Source of the DNA: an uncultured cyanobacterium | GTDB taxonomy: Bacteria; Cyanobacteriota; Cyanobacteriia; Cyanobacteriales; Nostocaceae | Direction: 5' to 3' | Assembly: GCA_903848645.1 (NCBI GenBank) | Contig: CAINGU010000050.1 | Coordinates: forward strand, 1-64,000 | Length of the DNA stretch: 64,000 nucleotides | In this document: positions 46,144-55,831 of the stretch, one piece after another | How the letters are laid out: the number at the start of each line of letters is the position of its first letter | How positions within the stretch are numbered: the stretch's first letter is position 1 | Notes under the pieces: generated by a model | Seen by the model: the letters and a program-made list of their open reading frames with translations, nothing else | Databases searched by the model: none | What the model was told of the DNA's origin: nothing | Translations under genes and position numbers: made by a program

Positions 46144-46623
46144 ATGATGGACTTAGATATCTTCGTAAAAGAAACAAATAAAGGCAGAAGCGTTTTTGCC
46201 AGCCGATACTTCCGTAAAGGTGAGACTGTGGTGGTTGGACACCGAGTCGAAATCCTCCCAGAAAGAACTATGCACTCTTTCCAGATGGATTTTGACCTAC
46301 ATATACAATTAGATGAACCGGGAAGATTAATCAATCATTCTTGTAGCCCTAATACAGGAGTTCGCAATAATAAATTTGGAGGCTATGATTTCGTTGCCTT
46401 GGTTGATATTGCTGAGGGAACTGAGATTACCTGGGACTACGAAACAACAGAGTACGTTTCTATCGCTGTTTCTCAATGTTATTGTGGCTCACCGGAATGT
46501 CGGTCAAAAACCCTTGGATTTCAATTTCTTCCTGTCGAAATCAAGAAAAAGTATGGTGACTTTATCGCCGATTACCTCAAAATAACCATACCCGAAAGTA
46601 TCACACAAGTGACTATTAAATAA
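46144..46623 (+). CDS. SET-domain protein (lysine methyltransferase-like)
   Basis: The 159-residue protein has the SET signature NHSCSPN (64-70), KGRSVFASRYFRKGETVV near the start, and EGTEITWDYE (91-100). A post-SET-like Cys cluster CYCGSPEC (112-119) follows. SET enzymes transfer methyl from S-adenosylmethionine to protein lysines; a few bacterial ones act on ribosomal or nucleoid proteins. The structure lacks pre-SET domains and is compact, as in bacterial SETs. It follows the cassette array and is not obviously tied to it. Substrate unknown. Confidence 0.85.
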   Translation: MMDLDIFVKETNKGRSVFASRYFRKGETVVVGHRVEILPERTMHSFQMDFDLHIQLDEPGRLINHSCSPNTGVRNNKFGGYDFVALVDIAEGTEITWDYETTEYVSIAVSQCYCGSPECRSKTLGFQFLPVEIKKKYGDFIADYLKITIPESITQVTIK

Positions 46624-46726
46624 CTGGTGTTGCTAAATTACAGCATCATACTGGAACTAGTTGGGTTGACGCAAGGAAACCCAACAATTTCTGTGAATTT
46701 TTAATGCTTTCCTGACTCGGTGACTT

Positions 46727-47203
46727 TTATGATTCTGTTTCTGATTCTACTATTTCATGGTTACTAATTTTCACCTTTTCTAATAAACGAGGCATCCAAG
46801 GTAAAGCTAGAAAAATTCCGGCTAAAACTAGTAGAAATACAGAAAGTCCAAAAAGTTGGTCGCGGGAAATTTCTAATACACCACGTAAAATTACCTCTCG
46901 CAAAGCTGAAACAATAGTAATTTCTACCGCTGCACCTACAGATATACTTCGTTCTTGCAGGTAATCAACTAACAATCGAAACAGTTCTACTAATATTAAA
47001 ATAAACAAAATATCAGATGTTACCTGCCGTAAATCTAATGGACGTAAAAATGATAAAAACATATCCCCTAATCGGATCAGCATTACACAAAATAAACTCA
47101 CGCAAAGAGAGATAACAATAATATCCTGAAAAATTTCCAAATTACGGACAATTCTATCTCGTTTAAACCAACTATTGACTTCTATAATTATCCACTTTGG
47201 CAT
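46727..47203 (-). CDS. PsiE-family membrane protein
   Basis: The 158-residue protein has four membrane helices (IIVISLCVSLFCVMLIRLG, TSDILFILILVELFRLLVDYL, the AAVEITIVSALREVILRGV region and LSVFLLVLAGIFLALPW). These match the phosphate-starvation-inducible PsiE family. The conserved LVELFRLLVDYLQERSISV block is clear. Function is poorly known; in E. coli psiE responds to phosphate limitation. It stands alone, convergent with the SET gene. Confidence 0.85.
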   Translation of the reverse strand: MPKWIIIEVNSWFKRDRIVRNLEIFQDIIVISLCVSLFCVMLIRLGDMFLSFLRPLDLRQVTSDILFILILVELFRLLVDYLQERSISVGAAVEITIVSALREVILRGVLEISRDQLFGLSVFLLVLAGIFLALPWMPRLLEKVKISNHEIVESETES

Positions 47204-47494
47204 GGTATTTCCCAGAAAATATCAATAAGTCTATTTTAACAATTAACCATTAAACCAATTTTAATAAAGTGAATGGAGAACAAGAAGTATTGAAAATGAA
47301 GTATAATGATCATAAATACAGTAATAGTCCGTGCTACAAAATATACTTCAGAAAAATTCCCTTTATAACTCCTCAAATCTAAAATATAGGATTTATACTT
47401 CTTAACTTACCTGCATCCTTGCCAGAAATCACCGTAACCTGATAATGAAAGTAGATGCAATCATTCGTAAATTGATTAAGGTAGGTTAAAATTC

Positions 47495-48073
47495 ATGGCG
47501 TATTCTTGGTTTAAAGCATTTCACATTATTGGCTTTGTGGTTTGGTTTGCGGGGTTATTTTACCTAGTGCGGTTGTTTATCTACCACGTTGAAGCTAACC
47601 TTGAACCAGAACCAGCAAAAACGATACTGAAAAACCAGTATCAAATCATGGAAAAGCGTCTTTACGGTATTATTACCACTCCAGGTATGTGCGTAACGGT
47701 AGCAATGGCTATAGGAATCTTATCTACAAACACGGAACTATTACAAGAACCCTGGTTACACTTCAAATTAGGTTTTGTAGGGATTTTAATTGGCTATCAT
47801 TATTACTGCGGTAGATTAATGAAGCAGTTAGCAGCGGATGAATGTAAGTGGACTGGTCAAAGTTTACGCGCTTTGAATGAAGCACCGACGCTTTTATTAG
47901 TTGTAATTGTGATGTTGGCTATATTCAAAAATAACCTACCCACCGACATTACAGCTTGGTTAATTTTTGGTTTAGTGATTTTCATGGCTGTGAGTATTCA
48001 ACTTTACGCCAAAATCCGCAGACGCAATAAAGAGAAGCTGACAGCAGAATTAAATCAAGTTCCCCAAGGGTAA
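47495..48073 (+). CDS. hemJ: Protoporphyrinogen IX oxidase HemJ
   Basis: HemJ converts protoporphyrinogen IX to protoporphyrin IX in heme and chlorophyll synthesis; it is the cyanobacterial form. The 192-residue membrane protein has the conserved start YSWFKAFHIIGFVVWFAGLF with the first His-bearing helix, MEKRLYGIITTPGM, WLHFKLGFVGILIGYHYYCG and RALNEAPTLLLVVIVMLA. Four to five membrane helices are visible. Length and motifs fit HemJ well. Confidence 0.95.
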   Translation: MAYSWFKAFHIIGFVVWFAGLFYLVRLFIYHVEANLEPEPAKTILKNQYQIMEKRLYGIITTPGMCVTVAMAIGILSTNTELLQEPWLHFKLGFVGILIGYHYYCGRLMKQLAADECKWTGQSLRALNEAPTLLLVVIVMLAIFKNNLPTDITAWLIFGLVIFMAVSIQLYAKIRRRNKEKLTAELNQVPQG

Positions 48074-48076
48074 TTA

Positions 48077-48712
48077 TCAATTATCAATTGCCTGGCAATC
48101 CCGTAACCATAGTTTAACACCTTGAGCGATCGCCCCATTACTACTATTTCTTGGTGGTGCGATCGGTGGTTTGACTGGATAACTACCGTCTTGGGTAAAC
48201 ATCATTACTACAGTCCAACCAGTGTTAGTTTTTGTCAAAAATAGCCTGTGGAATTCTTGTAATTCTACGGCTTTTTTATTGATGTATGTTCTCTCTAAGG
48301 TAGTGAAAAAAACCTGTTTGACTCCTTCTGCTTCATATTTATCCCCATCATCAATACCAGGATTTAGAGGTAAAGATTGAAACTCCGGTTTACCAGCAGC
48401 CAATATATAAGAAAAAGTATCAACACTCCTTTTTAGACTACGTGCACGTTGGATAGAACGGTTAGCATAGCTAGGTAAATCTAACATTAGCTGAGTTGTT
48501 AAAGTTTCTAAACTTTGTTCAGAACAGGAATTACTAATTTCAGGATTTACAGATTTAGGAGGAATATTTTTAGCAATTACTGGGTAGTGAAAATAACTAC
48601 AGATTATCAACCACGAAAACCACAAAGCAGTGGAGAAATATACCTTTTTTTGAATTCCTAAACTTTTGTAGGGGTTTAGCATTGCTAAACCCCTACTAAC
48701 TCCTTTGTTCAT
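48077..48712 (-). CDS. Hypothetical exported protein, coupled to pyrF
   Basis: From the ATG that overlaps the pyrF stop by 4 nt, the protein has 211 residues; a start 12 codons upstream would run inside pyrF. Residues about 4-16 are encoded by the GTAGGGG..CCCCTAC palindromic repeat, inserted in frame. A membrane segment comes next ([20 protein letters not shown]). The mature part has [19 protein letters not shown] and [19 protein letters not shown] and is not recognised. A start within the repeat (48682) is also possible. Confidence 0.65.
   Translation of the reverse strand: MNKGVSRGLAMLNPYKSLGIQKKVYFSTALWFSWLIICSYFHYPVIAKNIPPKSVNPEISNSCSEQSLETLTTQLMLDLPSYANRSIQRARSLKRSVDTFSYILAAGKPEFQSLPLNPGIDDGDKYEAEGVKQVFFTTLERTYINKKAVELQEFHRLFLTKTNTGWTVVMMFTQDGSYPVKPPIAPPRNSSNGAIAQGVKLWLRDCQAIDN
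48668..48696. repeat. Palindromic repeat (GTAGGGGTTTAGC type) inside a coding 5' end
   Basis: A third copy of the 29-nt palindrome also seen at 34159 and 37592. Here it lies within the reading frame of the gene following pyrF and adds an in-frame peptide before that protein's membrane segment. Confidence 0.85.
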
Positions 48713-49425
48713 GAAACTAGTTTCAACTCCTCTACAATCTGATTCCAAGCTAACTCAGGAACAGCCGCCGCAGTAATGGGACGACCAATAACGAGATAAT
48801 CTGCACCGGCTGTGATAGCCTGGGAAGGAGTAAGCGATCGCTTTTGATCTCCCTTATCAGCCCAGGTCGGCCGCACTCCTGGACAAACCAGTAAAAAGTC
48901 TTTTTCACAACTTGCTCTTAATTGTTGCACCTCTTGGGGAGAACAAACCGCCCCATTTAAACCAGACTTTTGCGCCAACAGTGCCATTTCTAAAGCAAAT
49001 TCTGGCAATTCTAAAGGAATTTTCAAATCAAACGCCAATTGTCGCGCCGAAATACTGGTTAACAACGTAATAGCGATTAATTTCGGTGGTTTTGTCCCCG
49101 CTTTTTCCGCCCCAATTTGTACCGCTTCCGCCGCTGCTTTGAGAGCATCAACACCACAAGTTGCATGAATTGTCAATAAATCCACTCCATAACCAGCCGC
49201 AGCGTGACAAGCACCGGCGACAGTGTTGGGGATATCGTGAAATTTCAAATCTAGAAAAATCCGCTTTTCTTGAGATTTGAGGATATCCAGAATCTTGGGG
49301 CCTGTGCTAGTAAACAACTCCAAACCAACTTTCCAGAAAGTGACTTGGGGAAGTTTATCAACAAGAGCGATCGCACTGTCTAAATCTGGTACATCTAAAG
49401 GAACGATAATTTGGTGATTGGTCAT
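48709..49425 (-). CDS. pyrF: Orotidine 5'-phosphate decarboxylase
   Basis: PyrF makes UMP from OMP. The 238-residue TIM barrel has [20 protein letters not shown], the catalytic [15 protein letters not shown] (with Asp/Lys/Asp), [18 protein letters not shown] and the phosphate loop [12 protein letters not shown]. Group I length and motifs are normal. ATG directly starts the first strand. The downstream gene overlaps its stop by 4 nt. Confidence 0.96.
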   Translation of the reverse strand: MTNHQIIVPLDVPDLDSAIALVDKLPQVTFWKVGLELFTSTGPKILDILKSQEKRIFLDLKFHDIPNTVAGACHAAAGYGVDLLTIHATCGVDALKAAAEAVQIGAEKAGTKPPKLIAITLLTSISARQLAFDLKIPLELPEFALEMALLAQKSGLNGAVCSPQEVQQLRASCEKDFLLVCPGVRPTWADKGDQKRSLTPSQAITAGADYLVIGRPITAAAVPELAWNQIVEELKLVS

Positions 49426-49462
49426 TGGAGTAAGGAGTTCAGGACTTCAGAAGTTTACCTCG

Positions 49463-49483
49463 TTCCCAGTCTCTGACTGGGAA
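49463..49483. repeat. Hairpin TTCCCAGT/ACTGGGAA
   Basis: An 8-bp stem with a 5-nt loop lies in the gap between pyrF and tyrS. It is a common cyanobacterial intergenic palindrome (GTTCCCAGTC type) and may double as the tyrS terminator. The gap has no gene. Confidence 0.6.
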
Positions 49484-49647
49484 TGCCATCATTGAGGCTT
49501 TGCCTTTGTTATCCTTGATAGCGCAGCGTAAGCCATAGTCAGAGACTTCTAGAATTCATTGCCATACATTATGGGAACAAGAAAAAGAGAATAGTCTAGT
49601 ATTATGCGCCGTAACGCAGTCTAATAGCTTTTTTCAACAACATTTGA

Positions 49648-50892
49648 CTATATAACACGCAGTGCTTTTTCTAAGCTTTCGTCAGCAGAAATCTTAACAG
49701 AAACAAGTTTGATAAACTTATTTTTACCAACTTGCAAAACTTTACCGTGTAATTCACTATGTTGTTGGTAAAAGGTGTCAACATCAGTAATTTTAGTACC
49801 ATCTAAGCGCACTCCACCTTCCTGAATTTTGCGTTTCCCTTCTCCTGTACTCTTACACAAACCACAAGCACCGAGAATATAGGCTAATTTAGCGGGAAAT
49901 TGAGGAATAGTATCTAGGTAAAATTCCGGCAATGTTCCTTCCTTACCACCGCTTTTAGCCGCCCCCTTCGCCTCATTAGCCGCTTGTTCGCCATGATACT
50001 GACGGACAATTTCCCATGCTAAAAATTCTTGGCGATCGCGCGGGTTTTCTGGCAGACTATCCAAAGGTAAATCTGTCAGCAATTCAAAATACTGCGACAG
50101 TAAATTATCTGGTACACCCTGAAGTTTTTGATACTTTTGTGAAGGATGTTCACCCAACCCCACATAATTACCCAAAGACTTAGACATTTTTTGTACACCA
50201 TCAGTCCCAATTAAAATTGGTAACAATAGCCCAAATTGAGGTTTTAGATTAAAATGGCGTTGTAAATCTCGTCCCACAGCAATGTTAAATTTTTGATCAG
50301 TCCCTCCCAATTCCACATCAGATTCCACAGCCACCGAATCATAACCTTGCATCAGTGGATACAGGAACTCATGGAGGAAAATAGGACTCTCTTGTTTATA
50401 ACGTTCCGCAAAACCTTCCTTGGCTAACATTTGTCCGACCGTCATCGTCGAAAGTAACTCCAAAGTTTTCCCCAAATCTAGACGAGAAAGCCATTCTGAG
50501 TTATAACGTACCTCAAGCCTACCAGGTGTGTCAAAATCTAAAATAGGACGCACTTGGTCAAGATAAGTTTGGGCATTTTGTGCCACATCAGCTTCCGTAA
50601 GTTGACGACGTACCTCAGATTTACCAGTAGGATCACCAATCCGGGCTGTAAAATCACCAATAATCAGTACCGCTGTATGACCAGCATCTTGAAAAGCCCG
50701 CAATTTCCGTACAGGTATACTATGACCAAGATGAATATCTGCCCCCGTGGGGTCAATACCCAGCTTAATTCTTAAAGGACGGTCAGAATTGAGCAACCGC
50801 TTTTCCAGACTTTCCGTGTCATTATCACCATCATGAGGTTGCGGAAAAATTTCTGCCACACCACGATGCAACCAAGAGAAATTTTGCGTCAT
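49648..50892 (-). CDS. tyrS: Tyrosyl-tRNA synthetase
   Basis: TyrS charges tRNA-Tyr. From [19 protein letters not shown] the protein has 414 residues, the usual length; a start 20 codons upstream is less likely. The class I motifs are clear: [11 protein letters not shown] (HIGH-type), [21 protein letters not shown] and [13 protein letters not shown] (KMSKS). A C-terminal S4-like RNA-binding domain ends [15 protein letters not shown]. Confidence 0.95.
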   Translation of the reverse strand: MTQNFSWLHRGVAEIFPQPHDGDNDTESLEKRLLNSDRPLRIKLGIDPTGADIHLGHSIPVRKLRAFQDAGHTAVLIIGDFTARIGDPTGKSEVRRQLTEADVAQNAQTYLDQVRPILDFDTPGRLEVRYNSEWLSRLDLGKTLELLSTMTVGQMLAKEGFAERYKQESPIFLHEFLYPLMQGYDSVAVESDVELGGTDQKFNIAVGRDLQRHFNLKPQFGLLLPILIGTDGVQKMSKSLGNYVGLGEHPSQKYQKLQGVPDNLLSQYFELLTDLPLDSLPENPRDRQEFLAWEIVRQYHGEQAANEAKGAAKSGGKEGTLPEFYLDTIPQFPAKLAYILGACGLCKSTGEGKRKIQEGGVRLDGTKITDVDTFYQQHSELHGKVLQVGKNKFIKLVSVKISADESLEKALRVI

Positions 50893-51065
50893 ACTAAGAA
50901 ATTCGCTATTAACTATAGTTTCCACTCTAAAAGTTAAGTTTGTTATGTTCACAAACCAATTATCTGTTCTTTGCTCTGCCAGATTACTATAATTGCAAAA
51001 AATTAACCGTCTTTTTCCATTTAATGAATTACATTTAAATTTACAAGTGAGGAAGTGAGATCGCC

Positions 51066-52988
51066 GTGTCGTCTAGGACTTTTGAAAACAAACAACCCCA
51101 AGAGCAGGCTTCATCTGGATTTGAGTTTTTTAAAGGAGTAGGTCAGGTAACTGGCGGTACTCTACTATCAATCACACTCCTAGCAAGCTCTGTTGTAGCG
51201 GGAGGACTAGTAGGTTTAGCCATTAGTTTCCGTAATTTGCCAGATGTTAGACAAATAAAAAACTTTTTCCCCTCGGAAACAACTTACATATACGATATAA
51301 AAGGCAAACTTTTAACTGGTATTCACGGAGAAGCTAACCGAGAAGTAGTACCCCTGAATAAAATTTCCCCCAACCTGAAACGCGCAGTTTTGGCCAGTGA
51401 AGATGGACACTTTTATGGTCATCATGGGATTAACCCCACTGGTGTTGGCCGTGCTATCGTCGTCAACATGGTAGCAGGTGGCGTGAAAGAAGGTGGTTCT
51501 ACCATCACCATGCAGTTGGTAAAAAACCTATTTTTGTCGCAAAAACGAGCTTTTACCCGGAAATTAGCCGAGGCTGTACTAGCAATTCGTTTAGAGCAAA
51601 TTCTCGGTAAAGACGAAATATTAGAAATGTACCTCAATCAAGTTTATTGGGGTCATAACAACTACGGTGTACAAACAGCAGCCCGCAGTTATTTTAACAA
51701 ATCAGCAGAATATTTAACTTTGGGTGAATCAGCCATGATGGCAGGTTTAATTCAAGCACCAGAAGAGTTTAGCCCTTTTGTCAGTATGAAATTGGCTAAA
51801 CAGAAGCAAAAGGAAGTTCTGGGGCGGATGGTAGAGTTAAATTGGATCACCAAAAAAGAATATGATGATGCCGTCAAGCAAGAAATTAAACTGGGCAAAA
51901 TCAGGTCTTTTCAAGGTAGTGCCTCACCTTACATTACCAATACCGTAGCCCAAGAGTTGAGGAAAAAATTTGGCCGTGATGCCCTCCTCAAAGGAGGAAT
52001 GCGCGTACAAACAACTGTTGATGCTAAATTCCAGGCCATGGCTGAAGAAACCATCAAAGATTGGCATGAAAAGCTTCAGTCCCAAGGTTTATCTAAGAAT
52101 CAAATGGCCTTGGTATCCATTGATCCCCGCACACATTTTGTCAAAGCTTTAGTTGGTGGTGTAGATTCTAAAGCCAGCGAATTTAACCGAGCCACACAAG
52201 CTCAACGTCAACCAGGTTCTTCATTTAAGCCCTTTGTTTACTATACTGCCTTTGCTACTGGCAAATATGCTCCAGATAGCACAGTAGTAGATGCTCCAGT
52301 CAGCTACCAAGATGGTAATGGTTGGTACTATCCGAGAAACTACGATAATACTTTTGGCGGAGCGATGTCAATTCGCACAGCCCTTGCCCATTCTCGCAAC
52401 ATTCCAGTGATAAAAATCGGTAAAGCCGTGGGGATGAATAAAGTCATCGAAACCTGCCGGACTTTGGGAATTATGAGTCCCATGGAACCTGTTACCTCTT
52501 TACCTTTGGGGGCTATTGGTGTCACTCCTCTAGAAATGGCTAGTGCCTATGCTACCTTTGCTAATTATGGCTGGCAGTCACCACCTACTGTAATTGTGAG
52601 AATTACAGATAGTGCTGGTAACGTAATTCTCGATAATACACCAAAACCGAAACAGGTTCTTGATCCTTGGGCATCAGCAGCCATTATTGATGTCATGACT
52701 TCAGTAATGACTGAAGGTACAGGTAAAGGTGCTGCCATAGATCGCCCTGCTGCTGGTAAGACAGGAACTACATCCTCAGAAAAAGATATTTGGTTTGTCG
52801 GTACTGTGCCGCAGTTAACTACTGCTGTCTGGGTGGGCAGAGACGACAGCAAACAACTGGCACATGGAGCAACTGGTGGTGTCATGGTAGCACCTATTTG
52901 GCGGGACTTTATGATGAAAGCACTTAAGGATGTACCTGTAGAAAAGTTTAAGTCACCTTCTCAGTTCCCCCGTCCTAAATCAAATTAA
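51066..52988 (+). CDS. Class A penicillin-binding protein 1A
   Basis: This 640-residue bifunctional enzyme polymerises and crosslinks peptidoglycan. After a membrane anchor ([20 protein letters not shown]), the glycosyltransferase domain has [34 protein letters not shown] and [15 protein letters not shown]. The transpeptidase domain carries SxxK in [13 protein letters not shown] in HSRNIPVIK and the KTGTT box [16 protein letters not shown]. The start is GTG after AGGAAGTGAG. In cyanobacteria several such paralogues exist, so a specific symbol is not given. Confidence 0.93.
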   Translation: MSSRTFENKQPQEQASSGFEFFKGVGQVTGGTLLSITLLASSVVAGGLVGLAISFRNLPDVRQIKNFFPSETTYIYDIKGKLLTGIHGEANREVVPLNKISPNLKRAVLASEDGHFYGHHGINPTGVGRAIVVNMVAGGVKEGGSTITMQLVKNLFLSQKRAFTRKLAEAVLAIRLEQILGKDEILEMYLNQVYWGHNNYGVQTAARSYFNKSAEYLTLGESAMMAGLIQAPEEFSPFVSMKLAKQKQKEVLGRMVELNWITKKEYDDAVKQEIKLGKIRSFQGSASPYITNTVAQELRKKFGRDALLKGGMRVQTTVDAKFQAMAEETIKDWHEKLQSQGLSKNQMALVSIDPRTHFVKALVGGVDSKASEFNRATQAQRQPGSSFKPFVYYTAFATGKYAPDSTVVDAPVSYQDGNGWYYPRNYDNTFGGAMSIRTALAHSRNIPVIKIGKAVGMNKVIETCRTLGIMSPMEPVTSLPLGAIGVTPLEMASAYATFANYGWQSPPTVIVRITDSAGNVILDNTPKPKQVLDPWASAAIIDVMTSVMTEGTGKGAAIDRPAAGKTGTTSSEKDIWFVGTVPQLTTAVWVGRDDSKQLAHGATGGVMVAPIWRDFMMKALKDVPVEKFKSPSQFPRPKSN

Positions 52989-52991
52989 TTG

Positions 52992-53053
52992 GTCAGTTGT
53001 CAGTTGTCGGTTGTCACTTGTCAGTTGTCAGTTGTCGGTTGTCAGTTGTCAGT
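52992..53053. repeat. TCAGTTG heptamer array
   Basis: About eight imperfect TCAGTTG/TCGGTTG heptamers follow the PBP gene stop. They belong to the same family as 12839-12873. A TGTTCCC pair follows at 53081-53097. Confidence 0.85.
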
Positions 53054-53098
53054 GGGAAAATTATTTCTCCCACTGCCTCGCCTGTTCCCTGTTCCCTG

Positions 53099-53422
53099 TC
53101 ATTTTGTTTGTTCCAATTCCGCTTTCATCCTTTCTAATGTCACATTCATTTGCTCAAACATTTGTTGTGGAGTTACGCCAAACTGACCTAGTTGAGTTTT
53201 TAGTTGCTGTATGGTCATTTGCGCCATGAAATCCTCTGATAGTTCAAAACGCTTCATAAAGACGCGATATCTATCCATCATGGCTTCCATTTGCTCAATA
53301 AACAGCTTTTTGCCCTCGCGGTCAAATTTGCCGTAGCTGTTGCCAAGCTGAATCAGTGCTTGATAATCTTCAAACAACTGTTTGGCTTCTTGCTGAACTA
53401 TTTCAGAGTCGAAGAATCCCAT
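53099..53422 (-). CDS. DUF1825 family protein
   Basis: The 107-residue protein matches DUF1825, a cyanobacterial family: MGFFDSEIVQQEAKQLFEDY, LGNSYGKFDREGKKLFIEQM and ESM-like helical stretches to MNVTLERMKAEL. All-helical and cytosolic; function unknown. It faces the PBP gene tail to tail across the heptamer repeat. Confidence 0.88.
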   Translation of the reverse strand: MGFFDSEIVQQEAKQLFEDYQALIQLGNSYGKFDREGKKLFIEQMEAMMDRYRVFMKRFELSEDFMAQMTIQQLKTQLGQFGVTPQQMFEQMNVTLERMKAELEQTK

Positions 53423-53612
53423 TTTGCTTCTCTTTAACTGAGTGCTATGACTTCAGTAGCTTCAAATTTTGCCTCTTTCCCTATTTTAGTGTAGAAGATT
53501 CATCTAGAAAAACTACTTCGGTTAAAGTAGGGTTTTTTAGGGAAATTTCACCACTTGACCTGATGTATATCAAGGAACAGGGGTCAGTGGGTAGGGGAGG
53601 GGGTCGGGTATT

Positions 53613-54527
53613 TTATTTATGTAAAAATTTACTTAATAAAGAAGCAATCCCCAAAGCTTTTACCAATGATTGAGGAGTAGCTGTTTCATTTACTTGAATT
53701 TCCAAGAGGTTAGCGTATTTTAAAGCCAGTGGTTGTTGAGGATTAATTTTTAATGCTTGACGGATATAAACTTTAGCCATGCCTATAAATTTCTGTTGAA
53801 AATGTACTACTCCTAGAAGTGCATAGTAGTCGCTGTTAGTTGGTTCTAGCTTAATAGCATCTCGCAGTTCTTGTACTGCTAAGTTCCATTGTTGTTGATT
53901 AGAATATTCTATGGCTCTTTCATAGTTACGCTGGGCATAGTTTATTAAGTCTGGTTTGAGAATTGTGGTTGAAGATAAGGTTTTTTTAATTCCTTGGGTT
54001 TCTTGTTGGAGAATTATCGGCTGAGGTTCATTAACTAGTGAGTGTTTTGGCAGTTGGGATGACAAATAAACTATATTTAAGGCATTTAACTGCTTTGTTA
54101 CCTGATATGCTTGAGGCAGTGAGTAATATTGAGAATTTGAGTATGATTTAATTGTGTTCTCATAAAATAATTCTGCTTCTTGAGCAGACATTTTTGCTAT
54201 GGACTGAATTATAGAAATTTGGATACTAACAGCTTTTTCTGGATCTAAGACTTTTGCTTCTGAACGCATTATTGCTATGACATCCAGGCGTTTTTTTGCC
54301 TGTTTGAGTTGTTCATAAGCTGGGTTAATTAATTGTGTAAATACTGCACTAGCTAAGGCCTGATCTGGTTTATTCTTATTGATATAGTTATCAGGATGTA
54401 GCTGTTTTGCTAGAACATAATACCGTTTACTAATCTGACGCTCATCAGCATTTATAGAAACCCCTAGCATAGCATAGGGATCAATGAGCAGTTTTAGCCA
54501 TTCTGGCGATAGGTAGTTCTGTGACAT
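53613..54527 (-). CDS. J-domain protein with TPR C-terminus
   Basis: The 304-residue protein opens with a J domain: DPYAMLGVSINADERQISKR, YYVLAKQLHPDNYIN with the HPD tripeptide at 44-46, which stimulates DnaK ATPase. A helical linker and two to three TPR repeats follow (RAIEYSNQQQWNLAVQELRD, DYYALLGVVHFQQKFIGMAK). J-TPR proteins deliver clients to Hsp70. Such cyanobacterial proteins usually lack the DnaJ zinc domain, as here. A GrpE-like gene lies 2.5 kb away, though not in the same unit. Confidence 0.88.
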   Translation of the reverse strand: MSQNYLSPEWLKLLIDPYAMLGVSINADERQISKRYYVLAKQLHPDNYINKNKPDQALASAVFTQLINPAYEQLKQAKKRLDVIAIMRSEAKVLDPEKAVSIQISIIQSIAKMSAQEAELFYENTIKSYSNSQYYSLPQAYQVTKQLNALNIVYLSSQLPKHSLVNEPQPIILQQETQGIKKTLSSTTILKPDLINYAQRNYERAIEYSNQQQWNLAVQELRDAIKLEPTNSDYYALLGVVHFQQKFIGMAKVYIRQALKINPQQPLALKYANLLEIQVNETATPQSLVKALGIASLLSKFLHK

Positions 54528-54826
54528 TTTAGTAGTATTATTCGCAAATCAAACCTTTATTTGTAGTAGATGTCCAAACTGGATTCATTGTTATGACTAT
54601 GTTTATAGAGTATTGAATAATGCCGTACTATTGCTGTATGTGTAAAATTAATTTAGTTTGTCGCTTTGATATTAGCAATTGTAGGATTGGATATGTAGAA
54701 GTTAGATTTTATTTTTGAAAAAAGTGCAAAAAGATGGACACACCTACCTCCTTTCTTTTATTGTTACCCCTTTCCTAGCTTTACAAGCCAGTGTACAAAT
54801 CAAATTTGATGAACATATATAAAATT

Positions 54827-55198
54827 ATGTTAACTAAGCGTAAAAGCCGCAGTATTGCTGCTGTTTTAGCCTTTTCTGGCACACTAACGATTTCAGGTTT
54901 ACATAAATTTTACTTGGGACAGCCACTTTGGGGAATACTGTATGTTTTGTTGTCTTGGACACCTATTCCCAAAGTAGCTAGTGCGATTGAAGGAGTTTGG
55001 TATTTAACTCAAGAGGAAGAAACTTTTGATCGCTATTTTAATTTGGGTGAGTCAGCAATTAAGGTATCATCCCAGGTCGGTAATCAAGTAGAATCAGTAG
55101 CTAATGCTTTGCGTGAGTTAGAAGCACTGCGTCAAGATGGATTAATTTCTGAGTATGAGTTTGAGCAAAAACGTCGTCAGATGTTAGATCAGATTTAG
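54827..55198 (+). CDS. TM2 domain protein with C-terminal SHOCT-like segment
   Basis: Starting at MLTKRKSRSIAAVLAFSG the protein has 123 residues; upstream GTG and ATG codons give slightly longer forms. The TM2 core has two membrane helices with GLHKFYLGQPLWGILYVLLS. The C-terminal LRELEALRQDGLISEYEFEQ, KRRQMLDQI is a SHOCT-like short helix pair. Function unknown; the TM2 fold is membrane-bound. Confidence 0.8.
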   Translation: MLTKRKSRSIAAVLAFSGTLTISGLHKFYLGQPLWGILYVLLSWTPIPKVASAIEGVWYLTQEEETFDRYFNLGESAIKVSSQVGNQVESVANALRELEALRQDGLISEYEFEQKRRQMLDQI

Positions 55199-55199
55199 G

Positions 55200-55234
55200 T
55201 AATGGGTAATGGGTAATGGGTAATGGGTAATGGG
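55200..55234. repeat. TAATGGG heptamer array, five copies
   Basis: Five exact TAATGGG units lie directly after the TM2 gene stop and run into the start region of the next gene. The same heptamer occurs three times at 14994-15014. Confidence 0.9.
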
Positions 55235-55253
55235 TCAGAGGATAGATTTTAGT

Positions 55254-55787
55254 ATGAATAAATGGCTACCTTTAAATCTGAAATTGCAAAAGCTCCGCGC
55301 CAAGCTGCTGAATGACCCCTATTATCGTTTACAATCGGGGGAAGAAATCGAAATTGCGGCTGAATTGGGTATGGGTATTGATGCTAATCAAGCTACTGTG
55401 GATGATTGGCTGCGTTTACCTGGTTTATCAATTCACCAAGGGCGATCGCTTGTGGAACTTTCCCGTGCTGGTGTAGTATTTTACTGTATTGAAGATGTGG
55501 CTGCAGCTTTAGGTTTGCCAGTACAGAGATTAGAACCGCTCAAACCCCTACTAACTTTTAATTATTATGACAATAACTTCCTAGATAAACCCCAACAGGT
55601 TAACCCTAATACGGCTTCAGTAGAAAGTTTGGCTAAAATTCCCTTTATAGATTTATCCCTAGCGCAGACAGTTGTAGAAAACCGTCTAGCGGCTGGTCCA
55701 TACCGCAGTTTAGCAGATTTCCAACAAAGACTAGAATTACCAGGGGAGGCGATCTCTCAGTTAATGTATTATTTGCGGTTTTCGTAG
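55254..55787 (+). CDS. ComEA-like helix-hairpin-helix protein
   Basis: From MNKWLPLNLKLQKLRAKLLN the protein has 177 residues; the ATG eight codons upstream lies in the heptamer repeat, so the later ATG with AGAGGA before it is preferred. Two helix-hairpin-helix units appear: DDWLRLPGLSIHQGRSLVEL and the ComEA-like NPNTASVESLAKIPFIDLSL through LADFQQRLELPG. HhH units bind DNA backbones. ComEA is part of competence, but this protein has no membrane anchor, so the role is open. Its stop codon comes from the start of a palindromic repeat. Confidence 0.75.
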   Translation: MNKWLPLNLKLQKLRAKLLNDPYYRLQSGEEIEIAAELGMGIDANQATVDDWLRLPGLSIHQGRSLVELSRAGVVFYCIEDVAAALGLPVQRLEPLKPLLTFNYYDNNFLDKPQQVNPNTASVESLAKIPFIDLSLAQTVVENRLAAGPYRSLADFQQRLELPGEAISQLMYYLRFS

Positions 55788-55806
55788 GGGCGCAGGGCCT
55801 GCGCCC
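55788..55806. repeat. Palindromic repeat GGGCGCAGG/CCTGCGCCC
   Basis: Second exact copy of the 19-nt palindrome at 21643. It begins right after the TAG of the preceding HhH gene. A partial CCTGCGCCCAGTCTCTTC copy follows it directly. Confidence 0.9.
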
Positions 55807-55831
55807 AGTCTCTTCCTGCGCCCAGTCTCTT

